A stretch of DNA of 57,174 bases from Candidatus Pelagibacter communis (GTDB lineage Bacteria; Pseudomonadota; Alphaproteobacteria; Pelagibacterales; Pelagibacteraceae): the NCBI GenBank assembly GCA_001180065.1, contig CVSM01000049.1, forward strand, positions 1 to 57,174, written 5' to 3'. A program made the position numbers and the translations under genes. Positions within the stretch are counted from its first letter, which is position 1; every line of letters starts with the position of its first letter. Positions 1 to 8,759 of this stretch are shown piece by piece. The notes beneath the pieces are model-generated. The model did no database searches. It saw only the letters and a list, made by a program, of their open reading frames with translations, and was not told where the DNA came from.

Positions 1-2
1 AA

Positions 3-827
3 CTTGCAATAGAAGCTGTCGACAGAGTTATGCGTGGTGAAGGTGCTCCAAGTCCAATTTATGAGGGTGAAGACAGTGTTATAGCCAGAATTTTAGATGG
101 GAAAAAAGCATTATACAAAGTGCCACTTCCAAAAAAGAATGAGACTAAAAAAGCTATACTTGAAACTTACACAAAAGAATATTCTGCTGAATATCAATCT
201 CAAGCATTAATTGATCTAGCAAAAAAACTTAAAAAGAAAGTATCAAATCTTAATCAGATAAAAAAAATAGATATTTATACAAGTCATCATACCCATTATG
301 TAATTGGTACTGGTGCTAACGATCCTCAAAAAATGGATCCAAATGCGAGCAGAGAAACCTTAGATCATTCAATAATGTATATTTTTGCAGTTGCTTTAGA
401 GGATGGTGATTGGCATCATATAAAATCTTACACAAAAGCTAGAGCAAAAAGGAAAAGTACGATTAAAATATGGAAATCAATTAAAACACATGAGGATAAA
501 AAATGGACCAGAAGATATCATGATCCAAATCCTAGAAAAAAAGCCTTTGGTGCGAAAATCACAATTACTCTAAAAAATGGAAAAAAAATCACTGAAGAAC
601 AAGGGGTTGCTGATGCTCATCCTTATGGTTCACGACCGTTTAAGAGAAAAAACTATATCAACAAATTTTTAACACTTACTGAAGATATATTAGATAAAAA
701 AGAAATTGAGAGATTTTTAAAGACAGTACAAAACTTAAGAAAACTAAAATCAGGTCAATTAGATAAATTGAATATTGTTGTTAAAAAAAGCAAAATTAAA
801 AGAAATTTAAGAAAAGGAATTTTTTAA
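3..827 (+). CDS. prpD: 2-methylcitrate dehydratase PrpD, C-terminal part (cut by window edge)
   Basis: The reading frame is open from base 3, so the start lies left of the window and about 275 C-terminal residues are present. The product would dehydrate 2-methylcitrate to 2-methylaconitate in the cytosolic 2-methylcitrate cycle that oxidises propionyl-CoA. The fragment looks like the MmgE/PrpD family C-terminal region: an early [14 protein letters not shown] stretch, a [16 protein letters not shown] segment, and a late Gly/Pro-rich DAHPYGSRP loop. Gene order supports it, because prpB follows with a one-base TAATG overlap and prpC follows that. I see no frameshift. The call is firm for the family; the specific substrate is taken mostly from the neighbours. 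Confidence 0.9.
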   Translation, partial: LAIEAVDRVMRGEGAPSPIYEGEDSVIARILDGKKALYKVPLPKKNETKKAILETYTKEYSAEYQSQALIDLAKKLKKKVSNLNQIKKIDIYTSHHTHYVIGTGANDPQKMDPNASRETLDHSIMYIFAVALEDGDWHHIKSYTKARAKRKSTIKIWKSIKTHEDKKWTRRYHDPNPRKKAFGAKITITLKNGKKITEEQGVADAHPYGSRPFKRKNYINKFLTLTEDILDKKEIERFLKTVQNLRKLKSGQLDKLNIVVKKSKIKRNLRKGIF

Positions 828-1723
828 TGCATTTTGTTGAAAAAGAACCAATACAAAAAAGAAAAGATCTTACAGAAAAATTGAAATCAAAAAAAATATT
901 AAGAGTTCCTGGTGCTTATAATCCTTTAACAGCAAAATTAATTGAAGAGATTGGTTATGACGCTGTTTATGTTTCGGGAGGTGTCATGGCAAATGATCTT
1001 GGATTTCCAGATATAGGATTAACTACACTGCAAGATGTAAGTACGCGGTCATATTTAATCTCTAGAGTTACAAACCTTCCTACGATTGTAGATATAGATA
1101 CAGGATTTAAATCTTGCAAAGAAACCATAGAAACTTTCGAGGAGTTCGGAATTACTGGAGTTCATATAGAAGATCAAATCGAAAGAAAAAGATGTGGACA
1201 CCTGGATAATAAAGAATTGATATCTACTGATGCAATGGTGAAAAAAATTAAAGAATGTGTCTCAGCCAAAAAAGATGAAAATTTTAAGATTATTGCAAGA
1301 TCTGATGCAAAAAGTGTGGAGGGAATTGATAAAATGATCGAGAGATGTAAAGCATATGTCGATGCTGGAGCAGAAATTATTTTTCCTGAGGCACTGCATG
1401 ATGAAAAAGATTTTGAAAAAGTTAGAAAAGAATTATCGTGTTATTTATTAGCCAATATGACTGAATTTGGAAAAACTAAATTATTAAATTATAAGCAACT
1501 AGAGGAGCTTGGTTACAACATCGTTATTTATCCTGTTACAACTCAAAGGTTAGCAATGAAAAATGTTGAGGATGGTTTGAGGGACATTTATGCAAATGGA
1601 CACCAAAACAACATTATTGATAAAATGCAATCTAGAAAAAGATTATATGATCTTGTGGATTATGAGAAATATAATAGTTTGGATGAGAAAATTTATAATT
1701 TCAATACTGATGGTCATGAATAA
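827..1723 (+). CDS. prpB: methylisocitrate lyase PrpB
   Basis: Cleaves 2-methylisocitrate to pyruvate and succinate, the last step of the 2-methylcitrate cycle. The 298-residue protein has the isocitrate lyase/PEP mutase fold signatures: PGAYNPLTAKL near residue 28, the metal-binding DIDTGF at 89-94, HIEDQ at 113-117, and the catalytic-loop KRCGH at 121-125 with Cys123. The length matches PrpB rather than the longer isocitrate lyase AceA. The start codon overlaps the prpD stop by one base and the stop overlaps the prpC start by one base, so the three genes are translationally coupled. A PEP phosphonomutase-type paralogue is a weaker alternative because KRCGH and the operon both favour PrpB. 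Confidence 0.95.
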   Translation: MHFVEKEPIQKRKDLTEKLKSKKILRVPGAYNPLTAKLIEEIGYDAVYVSGGVMANDLGFPDIGLTTLQDVSTRSYLISRVTNLPTIVDIDTGFKSCKETIETFEEFGITGVHIEDQIERKRCGHLDNKELISTDAMVKKIKECVSAKKDENFKIIARSDAKSVEGIDKMIERCKAYVDAGAEIIFPEALHDEKDFEKVRKELSCYLLANMTEFGKTKLLNYKQLEELGYNIVIYPVTTQRLAMKNVEDGLRDIYANGHQNNIIDKMQSRKRLYDLVDYEKYNSLDEKIYNFNTDGHE

Positions 1724-2847
1724 TGAGTGATGATATTAAAAAAGGCTTACTAGGAATTGTTGTAGACGAAACGGAAGTCTCAAAAGTAATGCCTGAAATT
1801 AACTCTCTTACTTATAGAGGTTATGCTGCTCAAGATCTTTGTGAATATTGTAGATTTGAGGAAGTTGCTTATCTCATTTTAAATAAAGATCTACCTAACA
1901 CCATCCAGCTTAGAAAATTTGAAAAAGAAGAGAAAAGTAATAGAGAATTATCTAAAGATTTATATTCAGTTATAAAAAAAATACCTAAAAAATCTCATCC
2001 TATGGATGTGGCTAGAACTGCTGTTAGTATTATGGGTTTAGAGGATAAAGAAACAACAGACTCTTCTCCTGAGGCAAATATGAGAAAGGCAATTAGAATC
2101 CTTGCGAAAACTCCTACTGCATTAGCTGCATTTTACAGAATTAGAAAAGGTAAAAAAATTATCAAACCCAAAAAAAATTTAAATATAGCAGAGAACTTTT
2201 TTTATATGTGTTTTGGAAAAGTGCCTCAAAAAGAGATAGTAAAAGCTTTTGATGTATCATTAATATTGTATGCAGAGCATAGCTTTAACGTTTCAACTTT
2301 TACTGCAAGAACTATTACCAGCAGTTTGTCTGATATTCATGGAGCAATTACTGGGGCGATAGCAAGTTTAAAAGGGCCGTTGCATGGGGGAGCCAATGAG
2401 GAAGTAATGCATATGATGAATAAAATTAAGGATCCTAAAAATGCTCTAAAATGGATAAATGATGCATTAGATAATAAAGATGTTGTCATGGGGTTTGGCC
2501 ATAGAGTTTATAAAAGCGGAGATTCAAGAGTTCCTACAATGAGAAAATATTTTGCTAAAGTAGCCAAAATTAAAAAAGATAAAAAATTTGAAAAGATCTA
2601 TGACATTGTTGAAAAGGTAATGATAGAAAGAAAAAACATCCATCCAAATGTTGACTATCCTACTGGGCCGACTTATCACTTAATGGGTTTTGACACAGAT
2701 TTTTTTACGCCTATATTTGTTATTTCAAGAATAACTGGTTGGTCAGCACATATAATGGAACAACATGCTGCAAATAAATTAATTAGACCACTGGCAAGTT
2801 ACAAAGGTAATAAGCACCGAAAAGTTCTACAACTAAATCAGAGATAA
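1723..2847 (+). CDS. prpC: 2-methylcitrate synthase PrpC
   Basis: Condenses propionyl-CoA with oxaloacetate to 2-methylcitrate. The 374-residue protein is a short-form citrate synthase. Key residues are visible: His221 in PLHGGANEEVM, His260 in GFGHRVYKSGD, and the catalytic Asp in NVDYPTG near residue 311. The length and position next to prpB and prpD favour methylcitrate synthase over the housekeeping GltA. It is the last gene of the operon and meets a convergent methyltransferase gene six bases later, with no visible terminator hairpin. The enzyme may also accept acetyl-CoA, as is common for this family. Confidence 0.93.
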   Translation: MSDDIKKGLLGIVVDETEVSKVMPEINSLTYRGYAAQDLCEYCRFEEVAYLILNKDLPNTIQLRKFEKEEKSNRELSKDLYSVIKKIPKKSHPMDVARTAVSIMGLEDKETTDSSPEANMRKAIRILAKTPTALAAFYRIRKGKKIIKPKKNLNIAENFFYMCFGKVPQKEIVKAFDVSLILYAEHSFNVSTFTARTITSSLSDIHGAITGAIASLKGPLHGGANEEVMHMMNKIKDPKNALKWINDALDNKDVVMGFGHRVYKSGDSRVPTMRKYFAKVAKIKKDKKFEKIYDIVEKVMIERKNIHPNVDYPTGPTYHLMGFDTDFFTPIFVISRITGWSAHIMEQHAANKLIRPLASYKGNKHRKVLQLNQR

Positions 2848-2852
2848 TTAAT

Positions 2853-3482
2853 TTATCTTCTTTGAATTTTTGCAAATCTATTATTACAAATTATTTGACA
2901 GTCAAAATTATTCTCTAGCACAAACTCATCAATTGCTTTTTTTACACCTGGAGCAAAAGTTAGATCATAATCATCACATAAAATAATTCCATTATTTTTC
3001 ACAACTTCATTACAACATTTTAAATCATTTAAAACAGTTTCATAATTATGACCACCGTCTAAAAATACATAATCTATTTTAGACATATCTATTTTTTTTA
3101 AAATAATATTAGAATTTCCTTTAATAAGATTTACATTATTTTTAAATTTTTTAAGAAGATCTCTAACAGCTGAAATACTATATGGATCTTGTTTTTTTAT
3201 ATATTTAAAATAAATTTTTTTTAAGGGGTTTGAGAATTCTGTGTTTGGTATTATTTCAGATTTATTTTCATTATTTACTTCAAATAAATCTAAACCTATA
3301 TATTGAAAAGCACTTCCATGAATTTGATACAATAATTCACAAACATTTCTTGCTGTCACTCCATGATAAACACCGACTTCTAGAAAAAATTTAGGTTTTT
3401 TAGCTAAAATTTCATTTAAAAAAAAATCACCAACCCCTTTTTGTTTTAAACTTGTTTTTCTAAAATACCTTTTATATTTCAT
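2853..3482 (-). CDS. class I SAM-dependent methyltransferase (Methyltransf_24-like)
   Basis: A roughly 209-residue protein of the family often found among sugar or surface-polymer methyltransferases. Motif I is LEVGVYHGVTARNV near residue 35, followed by YIGLDLFE (acidic end of beta-2), then DYVFLDGGHNYETV and a GIILCDDYD segment. This set is typical of Methyltransf_24 proteins. The substrate cannot be read from the sequence. I chose the ATG at 3482; a TTG at 3488 would add two codons and overlap the upstream stop. It lies just downstream of another methyltransferase-like gene on the same strand, and the pair probably forms one transcript. Both are very rich in Lys, Asn and Ile. Confidence 0.72.
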   Translation of the reverse strand: MKYKRYFRKTSLKQKGVGDFFLNEILAKKPKFFLEVGVYHGVTARNVCELLYQIHGSAFQYIGLDLFEVNNENKSEIIPNTEFSNPLKKIYFKYIKKQDPYSISAVRDLLKKFKNNVNLIKGNSNIILKKIDMSKIDYVFLDGGHNYETVLNDLKCCNEVVKNNGIILCDDYDLTFAPGVKKAIDEFVLENNFDCQIICNNRFAKIQRR

Positions 3483-3484
3483 TA

Positions 3485-4189
3485 TCAATGCTCAATGAAT
3501 TCACTACACATAATTCTTTTAGATTTATGAACAGTATCTGATCTTGATTTTATAATTTCAACATTTTTAAAAATCTTTTTAAAAAAATCTGCTCTTATAG
3601 TATCAAAAATTATTTTTGTATTTTTTTTTGAAACTTTCTTGAGATAGTTAATATATAGATCAAAATCGTAATGATAATCTAATGAAAAAAACGAAGTTAT
3701 AATATCAAATTTTTTCATCGGAAGATTACCTCCATCAAAATCAATTATATTAATTTGTTGATCATTCATTTTGTTTGCAAGCAAGAATTCTTTTTGAATA
3801 TCTAAACTATTATATGCCTCGCTATTTGACTGTCCGGTCCACCCATATTTAACTTTTTTTGATATATAGTTCTTTTCAATAAAGAAATAATTTTTCTCAG
3901 GTAAATTTTGATTTATTATGGCTTCAAGACCGCCAACACCCGCCCCTATACTTAGAAAAAGATTATCATCATCATTAATGAATTTCTTTATTGTTAAAAA
4001 TTCATCATACATAATTTTATAATACTCATTACTAATTTTGACTGAATTTAAAAAGTATTTAGTTACAAAATTAGAAAAAAAATATCTTCCAAATAATTTT
4101 CTAATTTTTTTTAAAATATTTCCAGCGAGCTCAATTCTTTGTAAAACAATTAGTCTTGCTGCTTTTTTTGGTAATACAAAACTATTCAC
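3485..4189 (-). CDS. putative class I methyltransferase-like protein
   Basis: A 234-residue protein with a Rossmann-type start, NLFLSIGAGVGGLEAII near residue 77, followed by NYFFIEKNYIS and, later, NIIDFDGGNLP and FDIITSFFSLDYHY. This order (glycine-rich loop, acidic residue after beta-2, Asp near beta-3, hydrophobic beta-4) matches a SAM-binding fold, but no family signature is strong enough to give a substrate. The first 75 residues are basic and helical. It sits three bases upstream of the 2853-3482 methyltransferase and just downstream of nrdB. The function is unknown; partnership with the next gene in modifying a cell-surface glycan is inference. Confidence 0.55.
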   Translation of the reverse strand: MNSFVLPKKAARLIVLQRIELAGNILKKIRKLFGRYFFSNFVTKYFLNSVKISNEYYKIMYDEFLTIKKFINDDDNLFLSIGAGVGGLEAIINQNLPEKNYFFIEKNYISKKVKYGWTGQSNSEAYNSLDIQKEFLLANKMNDQQINIIDFDGGNLPMKKFDIITSFFSLDYHYDFDLYINYLKKVSKKNTKIIFDTIRADFFKKIFKNVEIIKSRSDTVHKSKRIMCSEFIEH

Positions 4190-4198
4190 TAATCAGTA

Positions 4199-5215
4199 TT
4201 AACTGAAAGCCTCTACCCAAGTTCCTTGAGTTGATGCTTTAGAATACTCTGTTGCACGTCCTTCAAAGAAGTTCATGTGTTCAACTGCATTAAGCATAGT
4301 ATCCAACCAACCTAGTGGATTTTTTTCAACATCATAAATTGGTTCTAGGCCTAATTGAACTAATCTTCGATTTCCAATAAATCGAATGTAGTCCTTAACC
4401 TCTTTTGCAGTAAGCCCTTCCATTGGACCCATTTCAAAAGCAAGATCTATAAACGCATCTTCATGTGCAACTATAGTTCTACAAGCCTCATATAGTTCCT
4501 TTTTAAGTTTAGCATTCCATATCTCTGGATTTTCTTTAATGAATTCCTTGAAAATTCTTATCATCGAATTACAGTGAAGTGTTTCATCTCTTACCGACCA
4601 AGTAACTATTTGACCCATACCTTTCATTTTATTGTGTCTTGGAAAATTTAAAAGAATGGCAAAACTTGCAAATAACTGAAGACCTTCTGTAAAAGCACTA
4701 AAAACTGCAACTGTTTTTGCAATATCTTCTTTTGAACTCATATCAAAATTCTGCATGTAGTCATATTTATCTTTCATCTCTTTATATTTCATGAAAGCTG
4801 AGTACTCAGACTCGGGCATACCAATTGTATCTAAAAGATGCGAATAAGCAGCGATATGAACTGTTTCCATTGAAGCAAAAGCAGTCATCATCATTAGAAC
4901 TTCAGTTGGTTTGAATACAGTTGTGTAATGTCTCAAGTAACAGTTATTAACTTCAACATCGGCTTGAGTAAAAAATCTAAATATTTGTGTTAATAAATTT
5001 TTTTCAGACTGTGATAAATTTTTTTGCCAGTCTTTAACATCATCTCCCAATGGAACTTCCTCAGGTAGCCAATGAATTCTTTGTTGCGTTAACCATGCAT
5101 CATAGCACCAAGGATATCTAAATGGTTTATAAACTGGATTTTCTACTAGCAGTCCCATTTTCTTAGGTTGAATTATATCTTTTTTTTCTGTTATGATTTT
5201 TTCTGTTATTGACAT
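4199..5215 (-). CDS. nrdB: class I ribonucleoside-diphosphate reductase, beta subunit
   Basis: Small subunit carrying the di-iron/tyrosyl radical cofactor for reduction of ribonucleotides to deoxyribonucleotides. Metal-ligand motifs are present: ADVEVNN (first acidic ligand), METVHIAAYSH (Glu and His ligands plus the radical Tyr four residues after the His), AFTEGLQLFASF, and VRDETLHCN. The radical Tyr is retained, so this looks like a tyrosyl-radical type rather than a Tyr-less variant. I place the start at the ATG at 5215, because a GAGGAG ribosome binding site lies 8 bases upstream. A GTG at 5224 is also in frame. The start overlaps the end of nrdA by 10 bases, so the two are coupled. About 338 residues, normal for the family. 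Confidence 0.95.
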   Translation of the reverse strand: MSITEKIITEKKDIIQPKKMGLLVENPVYKPFRYPWCYDAWLTQQRIHWLPEEVPLGDDVKDWQKNLSQSEKNLLTQIFRFFTQADVEVNNCYLRHYTTVFKPTEVLMMMTAFASMETVHIAAYSHLLDTIGMPESEYSAFMKYKEMKDKYDYMQNFDMSSKEDIAKTVAVFSAFTEGLQLFASFAILLNFPRHNKMKGMGQIVTWSVRDETLHCNSMIRIFKEFIKENPEIWNAKLKKELYEACRTIVAHEDAFIDLAFEMGPMEGLTAKEVKDYIRFIGNRRLVQLGLEPIYDVEKNPLGWLDTMLNAVEHMNFFEGRATEYSKASTQGTWVEAFS

Positions 5216-7146
5216 GATAAACACTCCTCGTATTCCGTTTCTTGGTTAGATTGTTGTTTTTTAGATTTATATACATTAGCTGTGATATCAGTTGATTTAG
5301 CATCATTAATATTTTCAGCTCTTTGAATTGATTTTGATCTACAGTAATAAAGGCTTTTTAAACCTTTTTTCCAAGCATCAAAATGAATTCTATGTAATTC
5401 TCTTTTATGAACATCTGCTGGTAAAAACAAATTAACTGACTGAGCTTGTGATATATACGGTGTTCTATCGCCGCTTAACTCAATAATCCATTTTTGATTT
5501 AACTCAAAAGCAGTTTTAAAAACATCTTTTTCTAGGTCGGTTAAAAAATCCAAATGTGAGACTGATCCTTGATTTGTCGTGATAGAAGACCAAGTTTCGT
5601 CGTCATTTTTACCGTGGCTATCTAAAATTTCCTCCAGATATCTATTTCTAACGTTAAAAGATCCAGATAAAGTTTTATGAGTATAGCTATTAGCTGCTAT
5701 TGGTTCTACACCAGGTGAAGCTCCACCACAAATAATTGAAATAGATGCTGTGGGTGCGATTGCAGTTTTATTAGAAAATCTTTCTTCAATGCCATACTCA
5801 GCAGCATCAGGACACGCACCTCTTTCTTTTGCTAATTCTTTTGATGCTTTATTAACTTTTTCGTCAATTTGTTTAAATATTTTTTTGTTCCAAGATTTAG
5901 CCATTACAGATTCTAGTGGAATTCTGTTTTTTTGTAAAAAAGAATGAAAACCCATTACTCCTAAACCAACACTTCTTTCTCTTTCTGCAGAATATTTAGC
6001 ATCCTTAAACTGGTCAGGAGCTTTGTTAATAAAATCAGACAAGACGTTATCTAAAAATCTCATAACATCTCCAATCATGTCAGGATCATCTTTCCATTCA
6101 TCATATTTTTCTAAATTTAATGAAGATAAACAACAAACAGCTGTTCTATCATTTCCATCTTTATCAACTCCAGTTGGCAAAGTTATCTCACTACATAAGT
6201 TAGAAGTTTTGACTGTTAAATTTGCTAATTTATGGTGTTGAGGTATCAATCTATTAACAGTATCAATATAAATGATATACGGCTCACCAGTTTCTATTCT
6301 TGCAGTTAACAATCTAATCCACAAGTTTCTAGCTGAGACAGTTTGTTGAACTGATCCATCTGCGGGACTTTTTAAAGCCCATTGTTCATCAGTTTCGACA
6401 GCTCTCATGAATGCATCAGAAAGCAAAACACCATGATGTAAATTAAGCGCTTTTCTATTTGGATCACCTCCAGTGGGTCTTCTCATTTCAATAAATTCTT
6501 CAATTTCAGGATGGTCAACTGGCAGATAACACGCAGCAGATCCTCTTCTTAACGAACCTTGGCTAATTGCCATTGTTAAAGAGTCCATAACTTTTATAAA
6601 AGGAATTATGCCCGAAGTTTTTCCAACCTTACCAATCTTTTCACCAATTGATCTTAAGTTACCCCAGTAACTTCCAATACCTCCGCCCTTTGCAGCTAAC
6701 CAAACATTTTCACTCCAAAGATCTAAAATACCACCTAAACTATCTGATGCTTCATTTAAAAAACAAGAAATTGGCAATCCTCTTTTAGTGCCGCCATTAG
6801 ATAAAACTGGTGTAGCTGGCATGAACCATAAGTTGCTTATGTAATTATAAATTCTTTGAGCATGTAAATTATCATCTGCGTAGGAACTAGCCACACGAGC
6901 AAATAGATCTTGAAAAGACTCATTCTGACCAAGGTACCTGTCCTTCAAGGTTGCTTTACCAAAATCTGTTAAATTTGAGTCTCTAGATCGATCGATCTTT
7001 ATAATTATTCCTTTATCATTTTGAAAAAGCTCTGTTTCACTATTTAAAGAAAATAGGTCAGGTTTATTATTCCGCTCTAGCTCTTTAACTTCTGGGCTAT
7101 ATTCAGAGACAGCTTTCTTTAATGCCTGCGATAGTATTTTATTCAT
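5206..7146 (-). CDS. nrdA: class I ribonucleoside-diphosphate reductase, alpha subunit
   Basis: Catalytic large subunit, 646 residues. Visible landmarks are the redox Cys in GLPISCFLNEA (about 128), SNLCSEITLPTG with Asn316, Cys318 and Glu320, the second redox Cys in AVCCLSSLN (about 338-339), a Tyr-Tyr pair in SLYYCRS for radical transfer, and the C-terminal shuttle pair in EECLSCQ. The protein is about 100 residues shorter than E. coli NrdA because it lacks an obvious N-terminal ATP-cone; the catalytic core begins near residue 70. Overall activity control by ATP/dATP through a cone is therefore unlikely. The upstream region at 7147-7304 carries repeated elements that may be regulatory. It reads divergently from the phosphomannomutase gene. 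Confidence 0.95.
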   Translation of the reverse strand: MNKILSQALKKAVSEYSPEVKELERNNKPDLFSLNSETELFQNDKGIIIKIDRSRDSNLTDFGKATLKDRYLGQNESFQDLFARVASSYADDNLHAQRIYNYISNLWFMPATPVLSNGGTKRGLPISCFLNEASDSLGGILDLWSENVWLAAKGGGIGSYWGNLRSIGEKIGKVGKTSGIIPFIKVMDSLTMAISQGSLRRGSAACYLPVDHPEIEEFIEMRRPTGGDPNRKALNLHHGVLLSDAFMRAVETDEQWALKSPADGSVQQTVSARNLWIRLLTARIETGEPYIIYIDTVNRLIPQHHKLANLTVKTSNLCSEITLPTGVDKDGNDRTAVCCLSSLNLEKYDEWKDDPDMIGDVMRFLDNVLSDFINKAPDQFKDAKYSAERERSVGLGVMGFHSFLQKNRIPLESVMAKSWNKKIFKQIDEKVNKASKELAKERGACPDAAEYGIEERFSNKTAIAPTASISIICGGASPGVEPIAANSYTHKTLSGSFNVRNRYLEEILDSHGKNDDETWSSITTNQGSVSHLDFLTDLEKDVFKTAFELNQKWIIELSGDRTPYISQAQSVNLFLPADVHKRELHRIHFDAWKKGLKSLYYCRSKSIQRAENINDAKSTDITANVYKSKKQQSNQETEYEECLSCQ

Positions 7147-7150
7147 TTTT

Positions 7151-7214
7151 TGTTAATATATCTTGTTAATATAGCGAAAACAACTATATGTTGTGTGCGC
7201 TTGATGTTAATATA
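7151..7214. promoter_or_regulatory. repeat-rich divergent control region between nrdA and the phosphohexomutase gene
   Basis: The ten-base sequence TGTTAATATA occurs three times, at 7151-7160, 7164-7173 and 7205-7214. An inverted repeat ACAAC-N5-GTTGT lies between them at 7180-7194. The centre resembles the AT-rich core of NrdR-type boxes, but the match to the known consensus is only partial. The region is the only space for the nrdAB promoter and also lies upstream of the gene at 7305. A replication- or nucleotide-responsive regulator site is inference. Confidence 0.45.
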
Positions 7215-7304
7215 CTAAATATTATGTAAATCAACAGAACATTTATAGAACAGTGAAAAAAAAATTCAACTATAAAAATGAAAAAAATGTAAGTAATTAA
7301 CAGC

Positions 7305-8759
7305 ATGTCTCAATCAATAAAAATAGACCCCTTCGGCTTTAGAGAATATGACGCAAGATGGATTTACGAAAAAGACATTAATGAGCCAGGAATCACGAAT
7401 CTTGGAAAAGGTCTAGGTACCCAAATTAAAGAACGTACCAAAAAAGAAAATCCAAGGGTAATAGTTGGACATGATTACAGATCATACAGCGAAAAAATAA
7501 AATCAGCTTTAAAGAAGGGTTTAGTTTCAACTGGGTGTTTCGTTGAAGATGTTGGTTTATCTTTATCACCAATGGTTTATTTCGCACAATTTAATTTAGA
7601 TGCCGACGCTGTTGCAATGGTGACAGCTAGTCATAATGAAAACGGTTGGACGGGAGTTAAAATGGGCATCAAAAAAGGATTAACACATGCTCCTGAGGAA
7701 ATGAAAGAATTAAAAGAGATTACCTTAAACCAAAATTTTACTAAGGGTAATGGTGATGAAAAACAAATTAAAGATTTTGATAAAGTATATAAAGAAAATT
7801 TAATAAGTAAGAATAAGTTAAAAAAAAAAATAAAAGCAGTTGTGGCATGTGGTAATGGTACAGCAGGAATTTTTGCTCCTGATATATTGAGAGGTATTGG
7901 ATGTGAAATAGTTGAATTAGACTGTAATTTAGATTGGAATTTTCCAAAATATAATCCAAACCCCGAAGATCTTGAAATGCTTCATGCTATAGTAAAATCT
8001 GTAAAAGAAAATAATGCTGATATAGGTTTTGGTTTTGATGGAGATGGTGATCGTGTTGGAGTAATTGATGATGAAGGAAACGAAATTTTTTCAGACAAGA
8101 TAGGATTATTAATCGCTAGAAACTTATCTAATTCACATCAAAATTCAAAGTTTATTGTAGATGTGAAATCTACCGGCCTTTACTCAACTGATGAAGTTTT
8201 AAATAAAAATCGATGTGAAACTTTATATTGGAAAACAGGACACTCTCACATTAAAAGAAAGGTATATGAAGAAAATGCTCTAGCTGGATTTGAAAAAAGT
8301 GGACACTTTTTTTTTAATCAACCGTTAGGTTATGGTTATGACGATGGAATTAATTCAGCAATTCAAGTTTGTCACTTATTAAATAATCAAGACAGAAAAA
8401 TGAGTGAAATTGTAAAAGATCTTCCTACTACTTACCAATCACCAACAATGGCACCATTTTGCAAGGATGAAGAAAAATATAATGTAGTTGAAGAGATGAT
8501 AAAAGAGTTTAAAAAAATCAAAGAGCAAAAAATAAAAATAGATAATCAGGAAATAAAAGAGATTATTACCGTAAACGGAGTAAGATTTTCTTTTGAAGAT
8601 GGTTCCTGGGGTTTAATTAGAGCGTCATCAAATAAACCATCATTAGTCGTGGTAACTGAGAGTCCTACTTCAAATGAAAGGAAATTAAATATTTTTAAAT
8701 TTATTGATGAAATATTAAAGAGAACAGGCAAGATCGGAGAATACGACCAAAAAATTTAA
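7305..8759 (+). CDS. phosphomannomutase/phosphoglucomutase
   Basis: Alpha-D-phosphohexomutase that interconverts hexose-6-phosphate and hexose-1-phosphate, feeding nucleotide-sugar synthesis. The 484-residue protein shows the four expected signatures: the phosphoserine loop VTASHNENGW with Ser109, the metal loop GFDGDGDRVG near residues 245-254, the sugar-recognition loop as FEKSGH (usually GEKSGH), and a C-terminal phosphate-binding segment RASSNKPSLVV. The N-terminal FGFREYDAR is typical of the AlgC/ManB bifunctional type. It is divergent from nrdA. The product probably supplies the many glycosyltransferases encoded further along the window. Mannose versus glucose preference cannot be decided from the sequence. 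Confidence 0.88.
   Translation: MSQSIKIDPFGFREYDARWIYEKDINEPGITNLGKGLGTQIKERTKKENPRVIVGHDYRSYSEKIKSALKKGLVSTGCFVEDVGLSLSPMVYFAQFNLDADAVAMVTASHNENGWTGVKMGIKKGLTHAPEEMKELKEITLNQNFTKGNGDEKQIKDFDKVYKENLISKNKLKKKIKAVVACGNGTAGIFAPDILRGIGCEIVELDCNLDWNFPKYNPNPEDLEMLHAIVKSVKENNADIGFGFDGDGDRVGVIDDEGNEIFSDKIGLLIARNLSNSHQNSKFIVDVKSTGLYSTDEVLNKNRCETLYWKTGHSHIKRKVYEENALAGFEKSGHFFFNQPLGYGYDDGINSAIQVCHLLNNQDRKMSEIVKDLPTTYQSPTMAPFCKDEEKYNVVEEMIKEFKKIKEQKIKIDNQEIKEIITVNGVRFSFEDGSWGLIRASSNKPSLVVVTESPTSNERKLNIFKFIDEILKRTGKIGEYDQKI

Noticed and set aside
7180-7194. Definite NrdR box
   Set aside because: The inverted repeat is only a partial match to the consensus and the expected second box at a fixed distance was not found; kept as an unnamed element.
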